Assembly (NCBI RefSeq): GCF_004005905.1
Contig: NZ_SACO01000005.1
Coordinates: 124,001-188,000 of the forward strand
Origin: Novosphingobium umbonatum
Lineage (GTDB): Bacteria > Pseudomonadota > Alphaproteobacteria > Sphingomonadales > Sphingomonadaceae
Direction: 5' to 3'
DNA length: 64,000 bases
Part shown: in pieces, positions 29,788 to 37,636 of the stretch
Position numbering within the stretch: position 1 is the stretch's first letter
Layout: each line of letters opens with the position of its first letter
The notes under the pieces: generated by a model
Seen by the model: only the letters and a program-made list of their open reading frames with translations
The model's database searches: none
Told to the model about the DNA's origin: nothing
Position numbers and translations under genes: made by a program

Positions 29788-30447
29788 TCAGGCGGCGCTG
29801 GGTAACCGTCCGCCCGGCAGGCGCGCATCGGGCGCGCGGCCATAAAGCGGCGAGAGGTCCTGCGTATAGCAGGCTTGGGGCAGATGCAGCACTTCGTGCG
29901 CATCGGGCCATAATGGGGTGGCGCTGCCGAAGCCGCGCTTGGCGACCAAGGCCTCGGCCTCATTGCCCGCGACATGTTCCGGCGCCAGTTCGGCGGCCTG
30001 CGCAGGGGGCAGGGATTGCAGGGCGGAACTGGCGGCGCCCATTGCATCAAAGCTTTGCGTGAACCATTCGCCATGCCCGCCCGTGGTGGCGATCAAAACT
30101 TCGCCCGCCTGCCGCGCTTGCGCCATGGCGGCGATCAGCGACAGGGTGGGATAGCCCAGCACCGGCACGCCCCATGCCACGCCCAAAGCGCGGGCGGCGG
30201 CAAGGCCAATGCGGACGCCGGTAAAGCTGCCCGGCCCAAGACCCGCCACAATGCCATCGGCGCGCCCCTGATCGGGAAGGCCCGCGATCATCGGCACCAA
30301 GGCTTCGGCATGACCACGGCCCAGCAGGCGATAGTCGCCAGCGACCAGCGCGCCCTGTTCAAACAGCGCCACCGAACAGGCCTGCGTCGTGGCATCAATC
30401 GCCAGCCAACGCCCTTCGTTCAACACCGGCTTCGACGTCTCGCTCAC
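29788..30447 (-). CDS. tsaB: tRNA threonylcarbamoyladenosine biosynthesis protein TsaB
   Basis: A 219-residue ASKHA-fold protein that works with TsaD and TsaE to make t6A37 on ANN-decoding tRNAs. Visible: WLAIDATTQACSVAL near the N-terminus, GRGHAEALVPMI and the GLGPGSFTGVRIGLAAARAL signature. The start is GTG and overlaps the nfuA stop by four bases (GTGA), so the two are translationally coupled. Confidence 0.94.
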   Translation of the reverse strand: MSETSKPVLNEGRWLAIDATTQACSVALFEQGALVAGDYRLLGRGHAEALVPMIAGLPDQGRADGIVAGLGPGSFTGVRIGLAAARALGVAWGVPVLGYPTLSLIAAMAQARQAGEVLIATTGGHGEWFTQSFDAMGAASSALQSLPPAQAAELAPEHVAGNEAEALVAKRGFGSATPLWPDAHEVLHLPQACYTQDLSPLYGRAPDARLPGGRLPSAA

Positions 30448-31019
30448 GCGGCGCGGACCTCGGTCACCTCGGGCACGTAATATTTGATCAGGCTTTCAAT
30501 ACCATTCTTCAACGTGGCGCTGGACGAGGGGCAGCCCGAGCAGGCGCCCTGCATCTGCAGAAACACCACGCCATCGCGATAGCCGCGATAGGCCACGTCG
30601 CCGCCATCATTGGCGACCGCAGGGCGGATGCGGGTTTCGATCAGGTCCTTGATCTGGTCGATAATATCGGCGTCGGCCGGATCATCGCCCATGTCTTCGT
30701 CCTCGGCCGGAACGCTGATTCCCGCAGCGCTGCCCTGCGTGAACAAAGGCGCTTCGGAAATGAAATGATCGAGCAGAATGGCCACCACTTGCGGCTTCAA
30801 CTGCGCCCAATCCACACCCGGCCCTGCGGTTACCGAAATGAAATCGCGGCCAAAAAATACGCCGGTTACATCGCCAAGGCTGAAAAGCGCACTGGCCAGC
30901 GGCGAGCTTTCGGCCTGTTCTTCATCGGTGAATTCGCGCGTGCCCGCCACCATCACCTGCCGACCGGGCAGGAATTTCAACGTGGCAGGATTAGGCGTGG
31001 TTTCGGTTTCGATAAACAT
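30444..31019 (-). CDS. nfuA: Fe-S cluster carrier protein NfuA (NifU-like)
   Basis: A 191-residue Fe-S carrier. The N-terminal Nfu_N domain opens FIETETTPNPATLKFLPG; the C-terminal NifU domain carries the cluster-binding CxxC as GACSGCPSS (about 157-165). It transfers 4Fe-4S clusters to targets. GGAG precedes the ATG. It starts the nfuA-tsaB-rimI run, an order I recall as common in sphingomonads. Confidence 0.95.
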   Translation of the reverse strand: MFIETETTPNPATLKFLPGRQVMVAGTREFTDEEQAESSPLASALFSLGDVTGVFFGRDFISVTAGPGVDWAQLKPQVVAILLDHFISEAPLFTQGSAAGISVPAEDEDMGDDPADADIIDQIKDLIETRIRPAVANDGGDVAYRGYRDGVVFLQMQGACSGCPSSSATLKNGIESLIKYYVPEVTEVRAA

Positions 31020-31146
31020 GGGCTCCGCATGTAATCCCGACAATATCTCCGTCAAGCACATTGTAGGACAATTGCCCTTGGGGCTGCTCCATTTGCGATG
31101 GGCTGTTCACTAGCCTTTAAGCCAGAGCATCCTTATAGCTTGTCTT

Positions 31147-34080
31147 ATGACAACAATTGCGCGCCCCCGCTCTTCGATTACCCTTGCACTTGCTTTGGCA
31201 TTATTGGTGGCGGTTCCTGCCGCGCCACTTTTAGCACAGCCGGAAAAGTCCCATATTGCCAACAGCTTGCCTCCACTGCCCAAGCAGGATGCGCCTTGGT
31301 TGTATAAGGGCAGCGATGTTCCCCATGACCGTGAATGGTATTTTGGCACGCTGCCCAATGGCTTGCGCTGGGCGGTGCGGTATAATCAGGTGCCGCCGGG
31401 ACAGGTTTCCATCCGCGTGCGGATCGACGCGGGCGCGATGCATGAAAAGCCCGAAGAGGCAGGCTTTGCCCATCTGATCGAGCATTTGGTGTTCCGTCAG
31501 TCGAAATATCTGGGCGAATCTCAGGCGATTCCCACATGGCAAAGGCTGGGCGCCAGTTTTGGCAGCGATACCAATGCCGAAACCACCGCCACCGCCACGA
31601 CGTTCAAGATCGACCTGCCCAATGCCAGTGACGCCAGCCTTGATGAAAGCATGAAATTGCTGTCGGGCATGGTGATCGCGCCCACCTTGTCGGAAAGCGA
31701 TATTCGCACCGAGGCGCCGATTGTGCTGGCCGAAAAGCGCGAGCGGGGCGGCACGTCGGAACGGCTGATGCTGGCCATGCGCAAGCTGATGGCCGAGGGG
31801 CAGCCCTTGGCCGACCATGCGACGATTGGCAGCGAGGCGACGATCAATGGCGCGCATGAGGCCAGCGTCCGCGCCTTTCATCAGCGCTGGTATCGGCCCG
31901 AAAATGCGGTTGTGGTGATTGCGGGCGATGCTGATCCGCGCCTGATGGCGGCGTTGATCACGCGCTGGTTCGGCGATTGGCGCGGGCAGGGGGCAATTAC
32001 GGCGGCCCCCGATTTTGGCGCGCCCAAGGCTCCGCCTGCCAATGACCCCTTGGCCCCTGTCGGCAATGCGCAGGTGATGGTCGAGCCCAGCCTGCCGCGC
32101 TCGCTGCTCTATGGCGTGTTGCGTCCATGGCATGAAAAGCAGGATACGGTCGCCTATAATCAGGGGCTGATGCTGGATCAGGTGGCGCAGATGATCGTCA
32201 ACCGCCGGTTGGAATCGCGGGCGCGGTCGGGGGCGACCTATCTGTCGGCGCATGTGGATCAACAGAGCGAGGCGCGTTCGGTGGAGGGGACCTTTGTCAC
32301 CATCACCCCGCTGGATGGTCGCTGGGATGCGGCGTTGACCGAAGTGCGCGCTATCATCGCCGATATGTTGCAGGCCCCGCCCAGCGAGGAGGAAATCGCC
32401 CGCGAACTGGCCGAGATCAACGTGATCTTTGAATCGCAGGTGCAGCAGCGCGCGCTGCAGGCTGGCGGCAAGCTGGCCGACGATCTGGTGCAGGCGGTGG
32501 ATATTCACGAAACCGTGGCCGCGCCTGCGGTGGTGCATGATATTTTCCGCAAGTCTTTGCCCATGTTCACCCCGCAGGCGGTGCATGACCATGCCAAGGC
32601 CTTGTTCGAGGGCAAGGTGCTGCGCGGGCTGTATATCACGCCGCAGGACAAGGAAGCGACCTCCGATGCCCTTCGCAAGGCGCTGGCGGCGAAGGTGGTG
32701 CCCGATCCCCGCGCCCGCGCCTCGGCCAAGGCGATCAGCTTTGCCCAATTGCCGCCCATTGGAAAGCCGGTGGAGCCGGTGGAGGTCAAGCCCACCGGCC
32801 TGCTCGCCATTGAGGAAGTGGCCTTTGCCAATGGGGTTAAGGCGCAGCTCTGGCCAACCAAGGATGATCCCGGGCGCGTGACGGTGAAGGTCCGCTTTGG
32901 CGCAGGCTGGCGCGCGATCGAGGCGGGGCAGAATGCCTATGCCGCCTTGGCCGGCATGGCTTTGGTCAGTTCGGGCGAGGGGCCCTTGGGGCAGGAGGAG
33001 TTGGAGAGCATCTCCAATGGCCGCAAGATGGGCTTTGAATTCCGCATCGAGGATGGGGTGTTCCAATTCTCCGCCGATACGCGCGACGAGGATCTGGCCG
33101 ACCAGCTTTACCTGTTTGCCGCCAAATTCGCCATGCCGCGCTGGGATGCCGCGCCGGTCTTGCGGGCAAAGGCGGCGGCCAGCACCCAGTTTGAAGCGTT
33201 CAATTCCAGCCCCGGTGGCGTGCTGGAACGCGACCTGCGCTTCCTGCAACGCGGCAATGATCCGCGCTTTGCCATGGCCACGCCCGATCAAATGGCCAAG
33301 GCCACGCCCGAAGGTTTCCGCCAGATGTGGGAGCCGATTTTGGCGCAGGGGCCAATCGAGGTGCAGATCTATGGCGATTTCAACCGCGCCAAGGGGATTG
33401 ATGCGCTAAAGGCCACCTTTGGCGCGCTTGCCCCGCGTGCGCCGATTGCGCCGCAGGTGCTGTCCCGCTCTATCGCCAATGCCGCGCCCACGCTGCAGCC
33501 GGTGTCGCGCTATCATCGCGGAGACGCCAATCAGGCCGCCGCTGTTATCAGCTGGCCCACCTCGGGCGGTCTGGCAGGGGTGAGCGAGAGCCGCCAATTG
33601 GATGTGCTGTCGCAAATCTTTGCCAATCGCATGCTCGAGGCTCTGCGCGAAAAGGCAGGGGCCGCCTATGCGCCGCAAGTGGCGGCAGACTGGCCGATTG
33701 ATGTGCCCGATGGCGGTACGATTACCGCCATGGCCCAGATGCAGCCGGACATGGTGCCGCAATTCTTTGCCACCGCCGATGCCATTGCCGCTGATCTGGC
33801 CGCAAAGCCGGTGGGCGCGGATGAGTTGGCACTGGTGATCGAGCCTTTGCGCCAACAGATTGCGCGGGCCTCCACCGCCACCGGTTTCTTCATGGGGCTG
33901 GTCGAAGGCGGCACGCAGGATAGCGCCCGCTATAAATTGCCGCGCGGTTTGCTGGAGGATTATACCAAGGTCACGCCGGAGCAATTGCAGGCTTTGGCCC
34001 GCCATTGGTTGCAGGCCGATCGCGCCTTCCGCCTGCAGGTTCTGCCCGAGGCAAAGGGCAAAACGGCCAAGGCGGACTGA
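31147..34080 (+). CDS. M16 family zinc metallopeptidase, exported (second copy)
   Basis: A 977-residue M16 protease with signal peptide (ending LLAQPEK). The zinc motif HLIEH follows AGFAH (about residues 109-113), and the downstream Glu region is present. The inactive second half begins near residue 560. It is longer and only distantly similar to the M16 protein at the window start. It is divergent from nfuA. The function is presumably degradation of periplasmic peptides; the substrate is unknown. Confidence 0.9.
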   Translation: MTTIARPRSSITLALALALLVAVPAAPLLAQPEKSHIANSLPPLPKQDAPWLYKGSDVPHDREWYFGTLPNGLRWAVRYNQVPPGQVSIRVRIDAGAMHEKPEEAGFAHLIEHLVFRQSKYLGESQAIPTWQRLGASFGSDTNAETTATATTFKIDLPNASDASLDESMKLLSGMVIAPTLSESDIRTEAPIVLAEKRERGGTSERLMLAMRKLMAEGQPLADHATIGSEATINGAHEASVRAFHQRWYRPENAVVVIAGDADPRLMAALITRWFGDWRGQGAITAAPDFGAPKAPPANDPLAPVGNAQVMVEPSLPRSLLYGVLRPWHEKQDTVAYNQGLMLDQVAQMIVNRRLESRARSGATYLSAHVDQQSEARSVEGTFVTITPLDGRWDAALTEVRAIIADMLQAPPSEEEIARELAEINVIFESQVQQRALQAGGKLADDLVQAVDIHETVAAPAVVHDIFRKSLPMFTPQAVHDHAKALFEGKVLRGLYITPQDKEATSDALRKALAAKVVPDPRARASAKAISFAQLPPIGKPVEPVEVKPTGLLAIEEVAFANGVKAQLWPTKDDPGRVTVKVRFGAGWRAIEAGQNAYAALAGMALVSSGEGPLGQEELESISNGRKMGFEFRIEDGVFQFSADTRDEDLADQLYLFAAKFAMPRWDAAPVLRAKAAASTQFEAFNSSPGGVLERDLRFLQRGNDPRFAMATPDQMAKATPEGFRQMWEPILAQGPIEVQIYGDFNRAKGIDALKATFGALAPRAPIAPQVLSRSIANAAPTLQPVSRYHRGDANQAAAVISWPTSGGLAGVSESRQLDVLSQIFANRMLEALREKAGAAYAPQVAADWPIDVPDGGTITAMAQMQPDMVPQFFATADAIAADLAAKPVGADELALVIEPLRQQIARASTATGFFMGLVEGGTQDSARYKLPRGLLEDYTKVTPEQLQALARHWLQADRAFRLQVLPEAKGKTAKAD

Positions 34081-34158
34081 TAAAAAGCCTATGTAACCGC
34101 TTTTCGATCACAGTAATTGCAAACGCGCCCTTTGATTCCTGTCCATCAGTCGCTATCT

Positions 34159-34185
34159 GCACGGCTCCTATAGATGGAGCCGTGC
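34159..34185 (+). promoter_or_regulatory. perfect 10-bp stem-loop upstream of DAHP synthase
   Basis: GCACGGCTCC and GGAGCCGTGC flank the loop TATAGAT, 30 bases before the GTG start. No T-run follows, so it is a poor terminator. It could be an operator or an mRNA leader hairpin controlling the aromatic amino acid gene. Confidence 0.45.
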
Positions 34186-34215
34186 GAAACGCGGCATAAT
34201 GGGAAGGCAATTAAA

Positions 34216-35583
34216 GTGGCAAGCAACTGGACCCCCGAAAGCTGGAAGAACTGCGAAGCGCGGCATCTTCCTGTCTATCAAGACGCCGAGGAACTCGGCC
34301 GGGTGGAGCAGACGCTGGGCAAGTTTCCCCCGCTGGTGTTTGCCGGTGAAGCCCGCGCGCTGAAGGCCGATCTGGCCAAGGTGGCCGCTGGCGAGGGCTT
34401 CCTGCTGCAGGGCGGCGATTGCGCGGAAAGCTTTGCCGAATTCCATCCCAATGCCATCCGCGACACGTTCCGCGTGTTGCTGCAAATGGCCGTTGTGCTG
34501 ACTTTTGCCAGCAAGCAGCCGGTGGTGAAGGTGGGCCGCATTGCAGGCCAGTTCGCCAAGCCGCGCAGCGCGCCCACCGAAAAGCAGGGCGATCTGGAAC
34601 TGCCCAGCTATTTCGGCGACATTATCAACGGCAGCGATTTCACGCCGGAATCGCGCCGCAATGATCCCCAGCGCATGTTGCAGGCCTATGGCCAGTCGGC
34701 CTCGACGCTCAACCTGCTGCGCGCCTTTGCCAGCGGTGGCTATGCCAATCTGCGTCAGGTCCACAAATGGACGCTGGAGCATCTGGACCACAACCCCTGG
34801 GGCGAGCGTTTCAGCGGATTGGCCGACAAGATCGGCGAGGCGCTGGACTTCATGGCCGCTTGCGGCGTGGACCCGCAGAGCGTGCCGCAATTGCAGGGCA
34901 CCAATTTCTACACCAGCCATGAAGCGCTGCTGCTGCCTTATGAGCAGGCGCTGACCCGTCAGGATTCGCTGACCGGCGACTGGTATGATTGCTCGGCCCA
35001 TATGCTGTGGATTGGCGACCGCACCCGCTTTGACAATTCGGCCCATGTCGAATTCCTGCGCGGGGTGGGCAATCCGATTGGTGTAAAATGCGGGCCTTCG
35101 CTGGACCCTGAACTGCTGATCCGCCTGCTGGACCAGTTGAACCCTGCGCGGGAAGCTGGCCGCATCACGCTGATCGCCCGTTTCGGCCATGACAAGGTGG
35201 AAGCCCATCTGCCCAAGCTGATCCGCGCCGTGCAGGCCGAAGGTCATCCGGTGGTGTGGTCGTCCGACCCGATGCATGGCAATGTGATCAAGGCCGACAG
35301 CGGCTACAAGACGCGCCCCTTCGAGCGTATCTTGAAGGAAGTGCGCGACTTCTTTGCCGTGCATCGCGCCGAGGGCACCCATGCGGGCGGCATCCATATC
35401 GAGATGACCGGCAAGAATGTGACCGAATGCACCGGCGGCTTGATCGACATTACCGATGCCGCGCTGGCCGACCGTTACCACACCCATTGCGACCCGCGTC
35501 TCAATGGTGCGCAGTCGATCGAGCTGGCATTCCTGCTGGCCGAGGAGCTGAACGCCGAGGCGCAGGAGCGTAGCAAGGGCTGA
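34216..35583 (+). CDS. class II 3-deoxy-7-phosphoheptulonate (DAHP) synthase
   Basis: A 455-residue plant-type (class II) DAHP synthase. It condenses phosphoenolpyruvate and erythrose 4-phosphate, the first step of the shikimate pathway. Visible: [50 protein letters not shown] and [15 protein letters not shown], which carry the metal and phosphate ligands. The start is GTG ([10 protein letters not shown]) with GGGAAGG nine bases upstream; an earlier ATG 14 codons upstream lies across the stem-loop and is unlikely. Confidence 0.96.
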   Translation: MASNWTPESWKNCEARHLPVYQDAEELGRVEQTLGKFPPLVFAGEARALKADLAKVAAGEGFLLQGGDCAESFAEFHPNAIRDTFRVLLQMAVVLTFASKQPVVKVGRIAGQFAKPRSAPTEKQGDLELPSYFGDIINGSDFTPESRRNDPQRMLQAYGQSASTLNLLRAFASGGYANLRQVHKWTLEHLDHNPWGERFSGLADKIGEALDFMAACGVDPQSVPQLQGTNFYTSHEALLLPYEQALTRQDSLTGDWYDCSAHMLWIGDRTRFDNSAHVEFLRGVGNPIGVKCGPSLDPELLIRLLDQLNPAREAGRITLIARFGHDKVEAHLPKLIRAVQAEGHPVVWSSDPMHGNVIKADSGYKTRPFERILKEVRDFFAVHRAEGTHAGGIHIEMTGKNVTECTGGLIDITDAALADRYHTHCDPRLNGAQSIELAFLLAEELNAEAQERSKG

Positions 35584-36098
35584 TGGAGCAGCAAGCGACC
35601 AAGGCGCCCCGCCTGCCGCTGATGGTGGCGGGGCTGGCGGTTTTGCTGGTCATTCTGCATCTGGGCACGGTGGCGGCGCAGCGCGAAAGCCTGCAGGCAT
35701 CGATGGCGGCTTCTGACGCCAACACGATGGTGCAGAGCATGAGCGCGCGCGAAACGGTGCTCATCGCCCATGCCAATCAGGGCGGGCTGGATGCCGATGT
35801 GCGCAGCGATTCCCTGGCGCAAGTGCAGCGCCTGCGTCAGGGTTCGGTCGGCGGGCAGGGGATGCGCAGCGCGGGCATTGACGAGCTGGAAGCCCGTGTG
35901 AAGCAATTGCGCGCGCAGGCCGAGGCGGCGGCGGATCGCTCGGGCTGGCTGGGGCTGGGCGAAACCGGCGTGGTTTTGGCGCTTCTGTTGCTGGCCTTTG
36001 CGCAAATGCTGGGCGGGCGGGTGCTGGTCTGGCTGGGCGGTGCTTTGGCGCTAAGTGGCGTATTGGCGGCGGTGGTGGGCGTGCTACTGACCGCCTGA
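35583..36098 (+). CDS. small membrane protein of unknown function
   Basis: A 171-residue protein I do not recognise. It has one N-terminal membrane segment (LPLMVAGLAVLLVILHLGT), a polar Gln/Arg/Ala-rich middle with coiled-coil character (residues about 35-120) and a C-terminal hydrophobic pair (VVLALLLLAFAQML and LVWLGGALALSGVLAAVVGVLL). The start codon shares one base with the DAHP synthase stop (TGATG), so it is translationally coupled to that gene. The layout is like DUF4337 proteins, but the match is not certain. Confidence 0.75.
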   Translation: MEQQATKAPRLPLMVAGLAVLLVILHLGTVAAQRESLQASMAASDANTMVQSMSARETVLIAHANQGGLDADVRSDSLAQVQRLRQGSVGGQGMRSAGIDELEARVKQLRAQAEAAADRSGWLGLGETGVVLALLLLAFAQMLGGRVLVWLGGALALSGVLAAVVGVLLTA

Positions 36099-36123
36099 AT
36101 TTTGGCATAAAGGGGTTGGGCGC

Positions 36124-36747
36124 ATGTCTTTGCATCAATGGCTGTTGTTTGCGGTGGCGGTGTTTTTCGTTTCGGCAACGCCCGGCCCCAATATGTTGCA
36201 TATCATGAGCCGCAGCGTCGAACTGGGCCTGCGCCGCAGCTTCCCCGCCATGGCCGGTTGCATGAGCGCGCTGGTGGTGATGATGGGGGCCAGCGCGCTT
36301 GGCCTGACCGCGATCCTGATGGCTTTGCCCGGCGCGTTTGATGTGCTGCGCTATGTCGGCACGGCCTATCTGGTGTATTTGGGCATCAAGGCATGGCGCG
36401 CGCCGGTGGAGGAAAGCAGCGCCGAGGCCGAGGTGATTAACCCCAAGCTCTCGCCCTTTGCCATCTATCGCGGGGGCTTTGCCATTGCCTTGTCCAACCC
36501 CAAGGCCTTGCTGTTTGTGGCGGCATTCCTGCCGCAATTCATCGATCCCAACCTGCCCAAATTGCCGCAATTTGCCATCATGGTCGCCACTTTCGCGGTG
36601 ATCGAAACCACATGGTATTTCACCTATGCGCTGGGCGGGCGTGGTTTGGCCAGCTGGCTGGAGCAGCCTTCGGCCAAGCGCCTGTTTAACCGCATCACCG
36701 GCGGGGTCTTCGTGGGATTTGGCGCGCTGTTGCTGAAGTCGCGTTAA
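36124..36747 (+). CDS. LysE/RhtB-family amino-acid exporter
   Basis: A 207-residue inner-membrane exporter with about six membrane segments. The N-terminal signature ATPGPNMLHIMSRSVELGLRRSF and the middle ALSNPKALLFVAAFLPQFID are diagnostic for the RhtB group, which exports amino acids or their analogues. It overlaps the convergent transglutaminase gene by four bases. Confidence 0.92.
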   Translation: MSLHQWLLFAVAVFFVSATPGPNMLHIMSRSVELGLRRSFPAMAGCMSALVVMMGASALGLTAILMALPGAFDVLRYVGTAYLVYLGIKAWRAPVEESSAEAEVINPKLSPFAIYRGGFAIALSNPKALLFVAAFLPQFIDPNLPKLPQFAIMVATFAVIETTWYFTYALGGRGLASWLEQPSAKRLFNRITGGVFVGFGALLLKSR

Positions 36748-37628
36748 TCCAGCGGCTCCACATCCACCGATACGCCAAGGCTTTGCCCGCCGCCGCCAAG
36801 GAATACGCCATCCACCGGCGCCACATCGGCATAATCGCGGCCCATGCCGATCACAATATGGTCGGCCTGCGCCAACATATCATTGGTGGGGTCAAATCCT
36901 ACCCAGCCCAGATTTTCGCCGCACCATAGCGCCACCCATGCATGCATGGCATCCGCGCCTACCAACCTTGGCTGCCCCTCGGGCGGACGGGTGCGCAAAT
37001 AGCCACTGATATAGGCGGCGGGCAGGCCATGGGCGCGGGCGGCCACAATCATCACTTGCGCGAAATCCTGACATACGCCGCGCTTGGCGGCGAAGGCCTG
37101 CGCTGGCGTGGTGGTCACATTGGTGGCGCTGCCATCATAGGTGAACTGGGCAAAGATCGCGCTCATCAGCGTCTTGCCGGCCTCCACCACGCTGGCGCAA
37201 TCCTCCAGCAAAGGCGCGGCCCATTGCGCAATATCGGCATCGGGCGCGGCCATGGGCGAGGCATAGAGATAGCTGGCCGGACCCAGCGCCGACAGATCGG
37301 GCAGGGCCAGCGCCGCGGCGCGCACCGCATCAAGGCTGGGGGCTTCGGCCAGATCAAGGCCGAGCGAGGGGGCATCCTCCACCTCGATCACCATCCGGCT
37401 CTCGATGGTCAAATGCGACAAGCCCTCGCGCAGGGTAATCCGGTGCCGCTCCACCAGCCAAGGCCCGTTGCCGGTTTCGATCTCGGCCGGTGTGGGGGTT
37501 ACGCTCAGCAGGAATTGCTCCAGCCTTTGCCCCGGCCATGGCACAGGCCGCAGGCGCAGGTTCAGGCGGGCAAGGCGCACTTGGCCCGCATAGGTCAGGC
37601 TGGTTTGATGGCGGATGCGATAGCGCAT
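36744..37628 (-). CDS. transglutaminase-like protein (ATP-grasp/alpha-E module)
   Basis: A 294-residue protein with a bacterial transglutaminase N-terminal domain (YRIRHQTSLTYAGQVRLARL) and a transglutaminase core. The catalytic triad is visible as Cys in GVCQDFA, His in MHAWVAL and Asp in GFDPTND. In bacteria this family often acts as a peptidase or amidase rather than a cross-linker. It is the last gene of a three-gene minus-strand run, nine bases after the ATP-grasp/alpha-E gene. The run is a predicted peptide-tagging or peptide-synthesis system without a known product. Confidence 0.9.
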   Translation of the reverse strand: MRYRIRHQTSLTYAGQVRLARLNLRLRPVPWPGQRLEQFLLSVTPTPAEIETGNGPWLVERHRITLREGLSHLTIESRMVIEVEDAPSLGLDLAEAPSLDAVRAAALALPDLSALGPASYLYASPMAAPDADIAQWAAPLLEDCASVVEAGKTLMSAIFAQFTYDGSATNVTTTPAQAFAAKRGVCQDFAQVMIVAARAHGLPAAYISGYLRTRPPEGQPRLVGADAMHAWVALWCGENLGWVGFDPTNDMLAQADHIVIGMGRDYADVAPVDGVFLGGGGQSLGVSVDVEPLD

Positions 37629-37636
37629 GAGGCTTC

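Noticed and set aside
31231..33291. A 686-codon open frame on the minus strand
   Set aside because: It is antisense to the second M16 peptidase and has no recognisable domain.
34081..34215. Riboswitch or trp-like attenuator before DAHP synthase
   Set aside because: Only one hairpin is present, with no alternative pairing, T-run or leader peptide rich in aromatic residues.
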